A stretch of DNA of 64,000 nucleotides, taken from Anaspis maculata (taxonomy: Eukaryota; Arthropoda; Insecta; Coleoptera; Scraptiidae). The DNA is taken from the NCBI GenBank assembly GCA_949128115.1, contig OX421963.1, forward strand, positions 79,913,635-79,977,634, given 5' to 3'. Below, one piece after another: positions 9,373 through 19,345 of this stretch (positions are counted from its first letter, which is position 1; each line of letters opens with the position of its first letter). Position numbers and translations under genes: made by a program. The notes below the pieces were generated by a model, which was given only the letters and a program-made list of their open reading frames with translations, searched no databases and was not told the DNA's origin.

Positions 9373-10305
9373 TCAAGTGTAGAGTTACGACGAGCAACTT
9401 CAAGATGGTGTAGAGTTATCAAACCCCCGACTTCTTTAACCAAGTGTAGAGTTACGACGAACTATTTTAACATGGTGTAGAGTCATCAAACCACTGAATT
9501 CTTCAATCAAGTGCAGAGTGATCCAATTACTGACTTCTTCAATCAAGTGTAGAGTTACGACGAACAACTTCAAGATGGTGTAGAGTTATCAAATTACTGT
9601 TTTCTTTAATCAAGTGCAGAGTAATCCAATTACTGACCTCTTTAATCAAGTGTAGAGTTACGACGAACAACTTCAAGATGGTGTAGAGTTATGAAATCAC
9701 TGAATTATTTAATCAAGTGCAGAGTAATCCAATTACTGACTTCTTTAATCAAGTGTAGAGTTACGACGAACAACTTCAAGATGGTGTAGAGTTATCAAAT
9801 CACTGAATTCTTTAATCAAGTGCAGAGTAATCCAATTACTGACTTCTTTGATTTAGTGTAGAGTTACGACGAACAACTTCAAGATGGTGTAAAGTTATCA
9901 AACCCCTGATTTCTTCAACCAAGTGTAGAGTTACGACGAACTACTTTAACATGGTGTAGAGTCATCAGACCATTGACATCTTTAACCAAGTGTAGAGTTG
10001 CAACGAACTACTTTAACATGGTGTAGAGTCATCAAATTATTGACTTCTTTAACCAAGTGTAGAGTTACGACGAACTACGTCAACATGGTGTAGAGTCATC
10101 AAACCATTGACTTCTTTAACCAAGTGTAGAGTTACGACGAACTACTTCAACATGGTGTAGAGTCATCAGACCATTGACTTCTTTAACCAAGTGTAGAGTT
10201 GCGACGAACTATTTTAACATGGTGTAGAGTCATCAAACCATTGACTTCTTTAACCTACTTTAACATGGTGTAGAGTCATCCGACCACTGACTTCTTTGAG
10301 CAAGT
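9373..10305. repeat. Minisatellite of 67-bp and 36-bp units
   Basis: Tandem units start CAAGTGTAGAGTTACGACGA, continue ATGGTGTAGAGTYATCAAA and end TTCTTTAA. In the first half, full units of about 67 bp alternate with short 36-bp units (CAAGTGCAGAGTAATCCAAT), making a composite period of about 103 bp. In the second half only full units with an ACATGG variant remain. The array sits between the integrase tail and 3' LTR of the old retrotransposon, so it may have been part of that element's 3' untranslated region. Confidence 0.9.
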
Positions 10306-10522
10306 CAAAAAAAATGAACACAAACTAGAAACTTGTACCATAGCTCAGATACATTCTCTTTGGTCATGAAGCTATCCAAAGGTTCACTGTAGTCTTTCGG
10401 AAACCATTCCTGGGGCCACAGACGCAGGAGGCCTCAGTCGTCAATCGGGCCGATTCTGTTGTTAAGTCACCTACTTTGCGAAGGTAATAGTGGTCATTTG
10501 GAAGAAATATAACTGTGACCAC
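10306..10522 (-). other. Old LTR element, region after integrase tail
   Basis: About 215 bp between the minisatellite and the integrase-tail stop. I see no coding frame. Confidence 0.4.
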
Positions 10523-11230
10523 TCAATACGTTCCAACCCAACTGGATTTCAACTTTTTTTTTGGTCGCAAAGCTTCTCGAGAAAGGAGTATAATATAATC
10601 ATCGACTGAGAAGTAGTGATGTTTGGGATGACCCTCGGGATGACTTTGATTTCCAGCCCGTTCTTGTTTTTCTGCATCAGCATTCAGATGTTTGTTCACG
10701 AATTCCCTCCATTTTTCGCGGTGATTAGGAGAAGATGGTGATTTGTCAGTTGAGGCTTGGTCAATAATTCTTGCTATCTCGGAGAGTCGGCCATCACAAC
10801 CAAAGAGTGTTTGCAATGGAGTTCGTTGAATTGCTTTGTGAACCGTCGAGTTGATAATCAGTTGGATTCGGCAAACCATATTATCCCAAGCGGTGGAGAC
10901 ATCAGCTTGCACTCGTAACAAGCTCTCCACGAATCGCATTTATCGTTCAAGATTGATTGTAACTTTTGTCCAAAGACTTTCGTAAAAATCATCATATTGC
11001 AGATGAGGTTCGGATTAAAAATTGATGAAAGTGACATAATTATTGGTGAATTGAGAAAATTCAAACCGAATAGGGCATCGCAGCAAATTGTATCGTCATC
11101 AACGACGTATAATTTATGAACAATAATGTGATTGTTGAATTTGACTCTGATACTAACAGGATAAGACGCGTGAGTAGAGCCGCCTACTCCGGTGAGCTTA
11201 ATATGTTCAGGAACTAATGTTCACTGAGGA
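10523..11230 (-). pseudogene. Deleted pol: protease joined to integrase tail
   Basis: The minus strand from about 11230 to 11000 encodes a retroviral-type protease flap and C-terminal part (HIKLTGVGGSTHASYPVSI, then a CDALFGLNFL helix). At about 10960 the sequence passes into an integrase C-terminal region (10523-10939: NSTVHKAIQRTPLQTLFG, then VDDYIILLSREALRPKKK and SSWVGTY before a stop). Reverse transcriptase, RNase H and the integrase catalytic core, normally over 2 kb, are missing between them, and the DSG-type active site is not seen. This is an internal-deletion relic that cannot encode a working enzyme. It belongs to the old LTR element whose LTRs lie at 145-354 and 14321-14584. Confidence 0.7.
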
Positions 11231-11644
11231 AAAGTAGTCAAAGACAAACGCACCATAGGAACTTCGGGCTCCTGTATACAACAAGGCGTTTGTTTTGTGT
11301 CCATAAAGTTTCACAATTTAGTACACCATTGACGTGAGTGTCATTTGATTTAGGGGACATACATACATCCACCCGCTTCTAGACGTATTTTCTAGACCTT
11401 CCGGCCCATGAGTCTGTCGCTTTGATTCGTTCATAGTAGTTTCTAGTTTCAATAAGTTCACAAGTGAAGCAATTCGTGATAAAATGCCTAGTACGCTTTT
11501 TAAGCCTCGCCAGACGTAGTGGCAAAGGCTATTTGTGGCCGCTTTTTTTTTCGTGATTATTTTTCTATGTTTTTCCCCTCGTTCCTCGTTCCTCGTTTCT
11601 TAACACAATTCACCTAAATCTTTCGTATCTTTTGAACGGTTCAA
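11231..11644. other. Old LTR element interior, unrecognised
   Basis: About 410 bp upstream of the protease relic on the minus strand. It should correspond to late gag or early pol of the old element, but I find no zinc knuckle or other motif. Confidence 0.3.
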
Positions 11645-12820
11645 TACAGGGTGATTCATGAGTGACCTTACATAGGCTAATGAGAGATAGAGGACTTCGA
11701 GGCGAGTCAGGATCCATCGAAGAAATTTTATTTTCTCCAATGGTCACGAAGATACAGGGTGTTTTGTATGTTTCGTATGAAACTTTGATAAGCGATATTT
11801 CTGAAACGGCCAGAGGTATTTTGTTGAAATTCACCAGTAATATTTCTCTGTTGGAATTCATTCCGAAACCATACCGGGTGAGTCAAAATCCAGGGCCGGA
11901 ATTGAAAAAATGTGCCCCTTTTTTGTTTGATCAAAAAGTACATTTTCTGACCGCTTTTCTGAAAAACTGTTATCGGATTCGAAAAGCAAAGGAAAAATGC
12001 TTTAAGAATCACTCTTCAATTTAGATGGCACACCTAAACCGTTTCGACAATAAAATTAAATGTAAAATTTGTGGGTGAGTTCCCATTTTCGACCGGACAT
12101 AATCGACTCATTGTTTGATCGAATTCATTAAAATTCATTTTTTGGCTTGTCTCTGTTGAATAGAAGGGCTTGGTTGAAAAAAAAATTCAGAGCTGACAAT
12201 TTTTTTTTATGACAAAATCGAGAGCGAAACCAAAATTAGACTCGATTTGATCGTCAAAAATTTTTGTCCGGCTATGGAATTTTTCTTACTACCAAGCCCT
12301 TCTGTTCCACAGAGACAAGCTTAAAAATGAATTTTAATGAATTCAATCAAACAATGAGTCGATTATGTCCGGTCAAAAATGGAAACTTACCCACAAATAT
12401 TACTTTTAATTTTTTTGTCAAAACGGTCTAGATGTGCCATCTAAATTGAAGAGTGATTCTTGAAGCATTTTTCCTTAGCTTTTCGAATCCGATAACAGTT
12501 TTTCAGAAAAGCTGTCAGAAAATGTACTTTTTCATCAAATAAAAAAGGGGCACATTTTTTCAATTCCGGCCCTGGATTTTGACTCACCCGGTATTACTTC
12601 TGGATAAGTTCCAGCAGAGAAATATTACTGGTAAATTTCAACACAATATCTTCAGCCGTTTCAGAAATATCGCTGATCAAAGTTTCACACGAAACACACA
12701 AAACACCCTGTATCTTCGTAACCAATGGAGAAAAAAAAATTTCCTCAGTGGATCCTGACTCGCCTCGAAGTCCTCTATCTCCCATTAGCCTATGTAAGGT
12801 CACTCATGAATCACCCTGTA
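11645..12820. mobile_element. Foldback element, TA target, CAGGGTG termini
   Basis: Two inverted arms of about 540 bp (11647 to about 12190 and about 12270 to 12818) meet around a loop of about 80 bp. The outer ends are CAGGGTGATTCATGAG and its complement, each flanked by TA (11645-11646 and 12819-12820). A TA duplication with CAGGG ends fits a Tc1/mariner or pogo-related non-autonomous element. Each arm carries the same short open frame starting MTLHRLM, but the copies differ and the right one is truncated, so I treat them as passive sequence. Arm divergence suggests an old insertion. Confidence 0.8.
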
Positions 12821-13363
12821 TATCCAATTCATTCTTCCGCTAATCGAATCTCAACTATTGCAGGTTGATACCGACGACGTTTAAATATGATCGGTCAAAT
12901 ATAAACAATCTTTAACAACAACAAAAAATGCACAACTCGTGAAACTCATTTAAAATAGAGAAAACGCATGGATCTCAGCCTTTCCATCATCATATCTTTG
13001 GATCGAATGAAGCTTTGTGCCTGATTTTTTTTGTGAACCACGTTTGGTGTCGGAAAAGCTCGCGTTCTCTTTCAAACCGATCGGCTGTGCCTGTTGTCGT
13101 ACTTTTACAATTGACTCAGTGGCGAACAAACTGATTGTAATCAAAACATCTAATCTGAAAATACTGCCCGACAAAACTGGCAGAAGGAACCAAATAAACA
13201 TTATTCTAGTGGTGGCTTGAAATTTTACTACATTGTACGCCAAGTGGTTTGTCAGCCGTACGCGCTAGTTGTCTGAGAAGTGACGTCACAAAAGTGTGAT
13301 TCAACTTGTAAAGAAGGAGTTCGTATCATCGAATCAAGAATGCCAAAACAAATGACACTGATC
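12821..13363. other. Old LTR element interior, unrecognised
   Basis: No domain found. Short open frames exist on both strands (97 aa minus, 67 aa plus) but overlap each other and match nothing I know. Confidence 0.3.
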
Positions 13364-13679
13364 AATTCGATGGGTCCTAATAAGACTAGCTTTATTCGCA
13401 GAGCCGGATGTGAAGTAACGTTTCTCGCAGGACATCTTTGTAACTAGCGCTATTGAAAAGAGGTCGTTGTAACTGGCGCATCTCAAATGAACGCAAGTGA
13501 ACTGGCGCAACTTCTATGTACGCGAATAGAAGTTGCGCCAGTTCACTTGCGTTCATTTGAGATGCGCCAGTTACAACGACCTCTTTTCAATAGCGCTAGC
13601 TACAAAGATGCCCTGCGAGAAACGTTACTTCACATCCGGCTCTGCGAATAAAGCTAGTCTTATTAGGACCCATCGAATT
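13364..13679. repeat. 316-bp near-perfect palindrome
   Basis: Arms 13364-13517 and 13526-13679, 154 bp each, around an 8-base loop. I find only about two mismatches (near GGACATC/GATGCCC and TAACTAGC/GCTAGCTA). Each arm contains a repeated TAACTGGCGC-type motif at about 27-bp spacing. No target duplication is visible at its ends (AATTCGATGGG). Confidence 0.9.
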
Positions 13680-14310
13680 GTGCGTGAGTAAAATCAATAC
13701 GTGTAGCCTCTAATTTTTGAAGTTTCTTACGAGCATAATGACCGTCACTCGAGCAACCGTCTGAATTATTAAAGTCAACAGCATCAAGCATCAAAAGCTT
13801 ACCACACAATAGCAACGCCTGCGAAGTTGGCAGAGCGCACACATCTCTCTTCAAGTTGGACCAAGTACGGCTACTTTAGGCATTTTAGGGGACCGTCCAG
13901 AAAACCAATATGCTTACCTTACCTTCAAAACAGCCAGAAATTCGAGTCATTTTAGGTAATTCAGGTAAGCGTCACTCCATTACAATTAATTCCGTCATGA
14001 GTTTGCGCGACGTCATCAGTCTATTTTTCGGGATCGCCTCTGGTCGGAAGAAAGTTGGGTAAACTGTATTATTGTCAGGCAATGGTTTGGAATCCATCCG
14101 ATCTAATAATTTTTGCAGCACCATTTTCAACGAAGATGATGCAGATACAACGCTGTCGGCTTGGGGCGTCATTTGGCTTTGTGCGGGCCGTGTGATACTG
14201 TTTTCTTCCGCCTTCCGCCATTGTCTTGGGCTGGAGTGCAGGCCGCTCGAGAAAAACATCACAATAATACATGCACACTGCCGATTGTGGGAGTTTTAAA
14301 GCTTCTTTAA
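13680..14310 (-). other. Possible gag remnant of old LTR element
   Basis: In minus orientation this follows the 5' LTR directly, where gag should lie. Two overlapping minus frames (13972-14262, 96 aa; 14075-14416, 113 aa, which runs into the LTR) and a third at 13663-13854 are open, but I recognise no Gag motif. The call rests on position only. Confidence 0.35.
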
Positions 14311-14320
14311 CCACTTCTGA
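14311..14320 (-). other. Possible primer-binding site of old LTR element
   Basis: The minus strand reads TCAGAAGTGG immediately after the 5' LTR. This matches the core of the known TGGTGTCAGAAGTGG site complementary to tRNA-Leu but lacks the first TGGTG, so priming from an internal tRNA fragment, or decay, has to be assumed. Confidence 0.4.
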
Positions 14321-14584
14321 TATTATAGGTGAACAGCACTTTAGGGATTGAACAGTGTGTACGTTATAATTATACACAATTACACAAAGCAAAGAGAATA
14401 AGCAAAAAGGCAACAAGCTGTTCGCAAGACCCGATGGAAGTGGTGGCGTTTACCACCCTGCATCCTGACCACAGATGATCCTGACATGCACTCGCTGCCA
14501 AGTAGAGATGGCGCTACCTGCCCCATGACATGGGACTGCCTATGCCAAAGTAGTAGGGTACCGGCATTCTAGATGGCGCTAACA
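14321..14584 (-). repeat. 5' LTR of the old LTR element
   Basis: 264-bp partner of 145-354. It contains the middle segment (about 14400-14455) that is shortened in the other copy. GTGGT at 14585-14589 completes the target-site duplication. Confidence 0.75.
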
Positions 14585-14589
14585 GTGGT

Positions 14590-16883
14590 AATACACTTGA
14601 ACGGCCTACTATTTTAAGGAGTGAGGTGAATTGTCGATGAGATGCGGTTCCGGAAGGCTCGATAAATCTGGAGACCGAGACGCGCGAATGAGACACATCT
14701 GCACCATGGGCGGAGGTGCTGCCAGGATATAGACGAACGGACTGCCAGGCATTGCTGGAGTTTTCTCGAAATCACCACACCTCACTAAATGACAGATATG
14801 ACTTTAAATATGATTTTTTGAAATTTTTTCCAGGGTCGTTCGCATGCTGAAAAATTCAAGATACGTACAGTAAGGATAACGAATATTTCCCCTGCATCTG
14901 AGATAATAATAAAGCTTTATTCTCAGTCATTCTCAGTATAAGAATGTAAAATGTCGTTCATCTGCCGTTCAGTTTTTTGTGTCGTTGATGGTACATTAAC
15001 GGCGAAATTCAGCAAAGCAATATCTCCAGTCGATCAATAATTGGTTCCAATCTACTGCCGAATGGCAAGTAGAATAGATGCTCGGGGTTGAAACTCTACG
15101 ATCCTCGAAGATATTACAAAATTCTGGGTAACATCGCTGTACGATGATGCTGTACGAATATCTGAAACGTCTCTAATCCTTGAAGTTGTGACCCAACAAT
15201 CCCCCAGGGAATCCCAGTCTGCGCAAAACTTTCAAGTAAGTACTTATAAACTTCTAAAATTATTATCCGTATTTTTCAAATTTGCTGTTGGCAGATTTTG
15301 TTTGGAGAAGTCTTCGTTTTCAATAGTTAATTTTCGTCCTATTTATCCCCTATCGAGCAAGATACGTCGACACCAAACTTCTCAGTGTAATGTGGTACTT
15401 TGACCTGTCTACAAAGCAAGATTTGTTCACTTACTGATAAATTTATAATCTGACAGTCATCCCTAGAAGATGATCTCTCTCAACTTAAACTCCCACTGGA
15501 TTTGTCTGTTACCAGTTCGTCTCTGGTCACTCGTATGAATTGGACGGCATGGCCTAATGGAGATAATGGATAATGGCAATGGAAACCAGCAAAATTCCAG
15601 AGAATAAGTTCAGAAAGCTTGCCAGAGCTTTGGTACATACCTACCTATCTGAAATTAGACGACTTTCCTCCAGTTTCGATTAATGAAAAATTCAGCGGGG
15701 CACTACCGTAAAATTCCCCAGCGGTCGGCGAAAGCAATCCGCCCTCTCCAGAGTCTGGATACGGTCTCGTTCTCTCGCCGGAGAGAATGCAGATGGAGTG
15801 GCGGGCGCGCTCCTATGGTGTATTTATGAGGAAGAAACTCTCCAACAAACCTCATCTTATTCCAAGGAGCCGTTAAAAGGCGAATCTAGTAGTCTTCTTT
15901 GACCTATTTACTCGACCAAGCGAACATTGAGATATCGGCAGCAGTGCCAATACCAATCAGGCAGAGCTTCCCCGGCAAAGATCACATAAATCCTCTCTCT
16001 TGCTTGCTTGCCACTGCTCTGTGCACTGCCCACACTTAAAGAATTAAAAGATATATCCCCCGGGCCGAGGCACACGATAGCTCGCCGGCGAAGAAAAAAA
16101 AAGGAAATCCAATAGCTTTGCCTTTTAATCTTAAATTAATATCTGTTAGTGAAGCTGAGAGAGAGAGGGAGCGGGAGAGAAAAAGAGGTCTCGGAAAAAA
16201 GCGCTCCGCTTCTCTCGGCTGACAACAACAACCACCCATAGTTTTAATAAAATCCTAGGAAATGGAGATGAGCCAGAGAGATATAGGCAAGGAAATTAAT
16301 TGGGAATTTAATCAATTAGTGGTTTTAATAAGAATGCGATAGATTTAATAAAAGTAGAATGGATGGTGCAGATCCCAGACTAGCTTGCCGCACTGGGATG
16401 GATAATTTATTAAGATCGCGCTTAAACGGGTTTTAATATCCTTTCCACTCGACTGTGGTTTTCGAGTGGAGATATTGCACTTTTGCGAAACTATGGATTA
16501 ATATCTTCGCTGCGCTCATCCCTAATTGCCTCAAGGCAAAAATTAAATTCGGGACCGTACTAATTAAGTGCACAGACCGCTGGTAGTGCTTCGCGAAAAA
16601 CATTTTGTTTCTAATAACATATCCAGGTCCCTGAACTCTAACTGGACCGCTGATCGCGGTTCCAAGCCGAACAATGAATATCTCCGATATGGGCGCGACC
16701 GTAGCAGCTAACATAAAAGCTGAAAGCTGAAAGCAGTTCTAAAAAGCTCCACGGAAAGTTTACAAGTTGCATAGAAAAATGTTGTACCATCGATATTTCA
16801 CATACTTATTATAATAGTCGTTAGTTAAAAAAAGATTCATTTAGCAGTACATACATATATTGTTAAGAAGCTCGCTGGAGATC
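14590..16883. other. Intergenic, no gene recognised
   Basis: Unique-looking sequence with only short frames. There is a GA-rich run at about 16155-16190. I see no coding or RNA gene. Confidence 0.5.
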
Positions 16884-18454
16884 TTCTGTTGGAATATCTT
16901 GATTTTTTCTGTCAAATGTATATTATACAAGAAAAATAGTAAAAAAATTGCTAAAACCTTGGAAAAACTATGGACGTCCTGAAAATTTGATATTCTGTTC
17001 AGACTTGAATGCCCTACTACATACCCAAAATTGACAAAAATCCCACCCCGGGGTATTGAGTTATTGGAGGGGGAGGGTGATCAGTTGCAACTCAAAATGG
17101 AGGGGATGAAACCCGTTAATCCGTTGGAAGCAAATACATCGCAATTCGACGCATCATATCTCGTTGATACCATTTTGGCACAAAAAGTGTCGATCATTGT
17201 CGAGGGGGGGTCGTGGGAGGGGCGGAGCTCGGCTAGGTGACTCTTTTTGTTTTCCTGGTCATATATAACCGATCACGACAAGTTTGATATCTTTTCCGAC
17301 TAAATTAATACTCCTGACCTCGAATCCGATGTGTAAATTTGAATAGAAACAAGTTTGAACAAGTAAACTTGAAAAAACTTGTTTTTTTTCTTTGAAAATT
17401 TTGACAGTTTATTTTTCACTGTTAGAGGTCTGAATCCCTTAAAAATATTCCAAGGGCCATTAGATTGAAGTGTTTTTTCTACGAAAATCATCCACTCGAT
17501 GTATTATTTTGTTTTTTGATATTAAAAAATCAATTTGAACCTGTGAGTCGGTCCGGCACGGTTTCTACTAATGACCAGAACACTACAACATGCACCTGCA
17601 AATAAAACTAGCTCAAACTATTGAATCAATGATAACTTATCTTTGAGAGTTCGAGGATCTCCGCAGAATTGAATTTGCTGTAACATAAAAGAAAATCGCC
17701 ATGGATCGCTCTGCAGGGTTTTGACTTTGAGCTATTTTTATTTGTAGGTACATGTTGTAGTGTTCTGATCATTAGTAGACACCGCGCCGGATCAACTCAC
17801 AGGTTCAAATTGATTTTTTACTATCAAAAAACAGAATAATACGTTGAGTGAATGATTTTCGTGGAAAAGACACTTGAATCTAATGACTCTTGAAATATTT
17901 CCGAGGATTTCAGACCTCTAACAATGAAAAAAAAACTGTCAAAATTGTCGAAGAAAAAAACAAGTTTTTTCAAGGTAACTTGTTCAAACTTGTTTTTATT
18001 GAAATTCACACATCGGATTCGAGGTCAGGAGTTTAAATTTAGTCGAAAAAGGTACCAAACTTGTCGTGATCGGTTCTATATGACCAGAAAAACAAAAAGA
18101 ACCACCTAGCCGAGCTTCACCCCTCCCACGACCCCCCTTCAACAATAATCGACACTTTTTGTGCCAAAATGGTATCAACGAGATATGATGTGTCGAATTG
18201 CGATGTATTTGCATCCAATGGATTAACAGGTTTCATCCCCTCCATTTTGAGTTGCAAATGATTCCCTCCGATAACTCAAAAAAACCCCGGCGTGGGATTT
18301 CTGTCAATTTTGGGTATGTAGTAGGGCATTCAAGTCTGAACAGAATTTTAAATTCTCAGGACGTTTCTATTTTTTCCAAGGTTCTAGCGACTTTTTTACT
18401 ATTCTTCTTGTATCATATACATTTGACAGAACAAATCGAAATATTCCAATAGAA
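16884..18454. mobile_element. Large foldback element
   Basis: Two inverted arms of roughly 750-800 bp (about 16884-17680 and 17700-18454) almost meet in the middle. Matching marks are TTCTGTTGGAATAT at the left end against ATATTCCAATAGAA at the right, the ATGCCCTACTACATACCCAA block near 17010 against its complement near 18315, and ATCCACTCGATG near 17490 against its relative near 17855. Arms are diverged by substitutions and small indels. No transposase frame and no clear target duplication. A third partial copy lies at about 33040-33425. Confidence 0.8.
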
Positions 18455-18764
18455 CTATGAAATTTTTCATCGTGTTTGATTCAGAATTGTTCAAATGTTC
18501 ATTCTCAACATTTGCATAGTCTTCCCATCAAATCTAATGAAAAATCAAGCTTCATTTGAAATGCTCGGAATTAAAAGCTCTCAGATTTTTGACAGCTCTA
18601 AAAAAAAGCCTCCGCTGGGATTTTTCTGAAACCCAAAACCGAGCCCAAAACGTTGGAAAGAGCACAAAATTCTGAACAAAACCTGTGATTTTCACGACTA
18701 CAATTTTTTTTTTGAGGTCAAAACAAATTTTTCTTGGGCTAATATAGCGTGATACATATTGACA
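18455..18764. other. Intergenic, AT-rich
   Basis: Nothing recognised between the foldback element and the Gypsy relic. Confidence 0.4.
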
Positions 18765-19345
18765 TCAACACGAGGACGCTGTCCCGATTCGACAAGCTCC
18801 AAGGTACTTACCACTGGCGAAGCAAGGAGAAGCTTTAAAGCTCCTGCAGATTTTGGACGACGATGTCGTGGGAGGGGAATCCCTGAGCTCATGGTCGTCA
18901 CCTGTTGTTTTAGTCACAATTCCTCAATTCCTTGCCACGAATTGATGACCCTCTGACCGCCTGGTCCGAATAGAAATGGTTTCAGACGCTTAACTTACAC
19001 GCTAAGTGGCTATTGACAAGTTTGACTTCACCCCGAGGACAAAGAGAAGACCGCATTCTCCTTTAGAAGTGGTATGTACCAGTTTACTGTGATGTCTTTC
19101 TGGGCTCTGTGATGCATCGGCAACGTTAGAGCGCTGGATGGAGTGTGTCCTGCGAGGCGATTTGAGGAGCATCTGAGCAGCAACCTTTGAAAGGTTTCGA
19201 GATTTTTCCGAGAAGCCCATCTCAAACTCAACCCGATAAAATGCATATACTGTTTCAGAACCAGGTCGGGTTTTTGGGACACGTGGTGTCATCGGGAGGA
19301 ATCGAATCAGATCCTGGAAAGTTTGATGCTGTCAGGGAGTGACCA
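18765..19345 (+). pseudogene. Decayed Gypsy reverse transcriptase
   Basis: Plus-strand fragments in order: AVPIRQAPRYLPLAKQ with LSSWSSPVVLV (about 18775-18905, RT N-terminus); HPEDKEKTAFSFRSGMYQFT around 19032-19090 (RT palm, before the catalytic YxDD, which is not seen); then NPIKC and GFLGHVVSSGGIESDP around 19220-19320 (RT end, before RNase H). Several frameshifts, stops (TGA within the SGYWQV-like motif) and a deletion of the YxDD region show it is dead. It differs from the intact Gypsy Pol of this window, so it is another lineage. No LTRs found nearby. Confidence 0.75.

Larger units (their letters stand above)
140..14589 (-). mobile_element. Old LTR retrotransposon, nested composite
   Basis: Two same-strand copies of one repeat (145-354 and 14321-14584) begin at the same base, TATTATAGG, and end at the same base, GCTAACA. 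The outside flanks carry an identical 5-bp GTGGT (140-144 and 14585-14589), as expected for the target duplication of one LTR element. Read on the minus strand the LTR starts TGTTAG. The internal part holds protease and integrase-tail coding on the minus strand (10523-11230) and a minisatellite. It has been invaded by a complete Gypsy element (615-9372), a foldback element (11647-12818) and possibly a palindrome (13364-13679). Removing the Gypsy and the foldback leaves about 4.5 kb, too short for a full element, in line with the internal pol deletion. No polypurine tract is visible next to the left LTR. The superfamily is not settled. Confidence 0.75.

Noticed and set aside
9373..10305. Regularly spaced 36-bp repeats resembling a CRISPR array
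   Set aside because: The intervening pieces are copies of one another rather than unique spacers, the setting is a eukaryotic retrotransposon and no cas genes exist.
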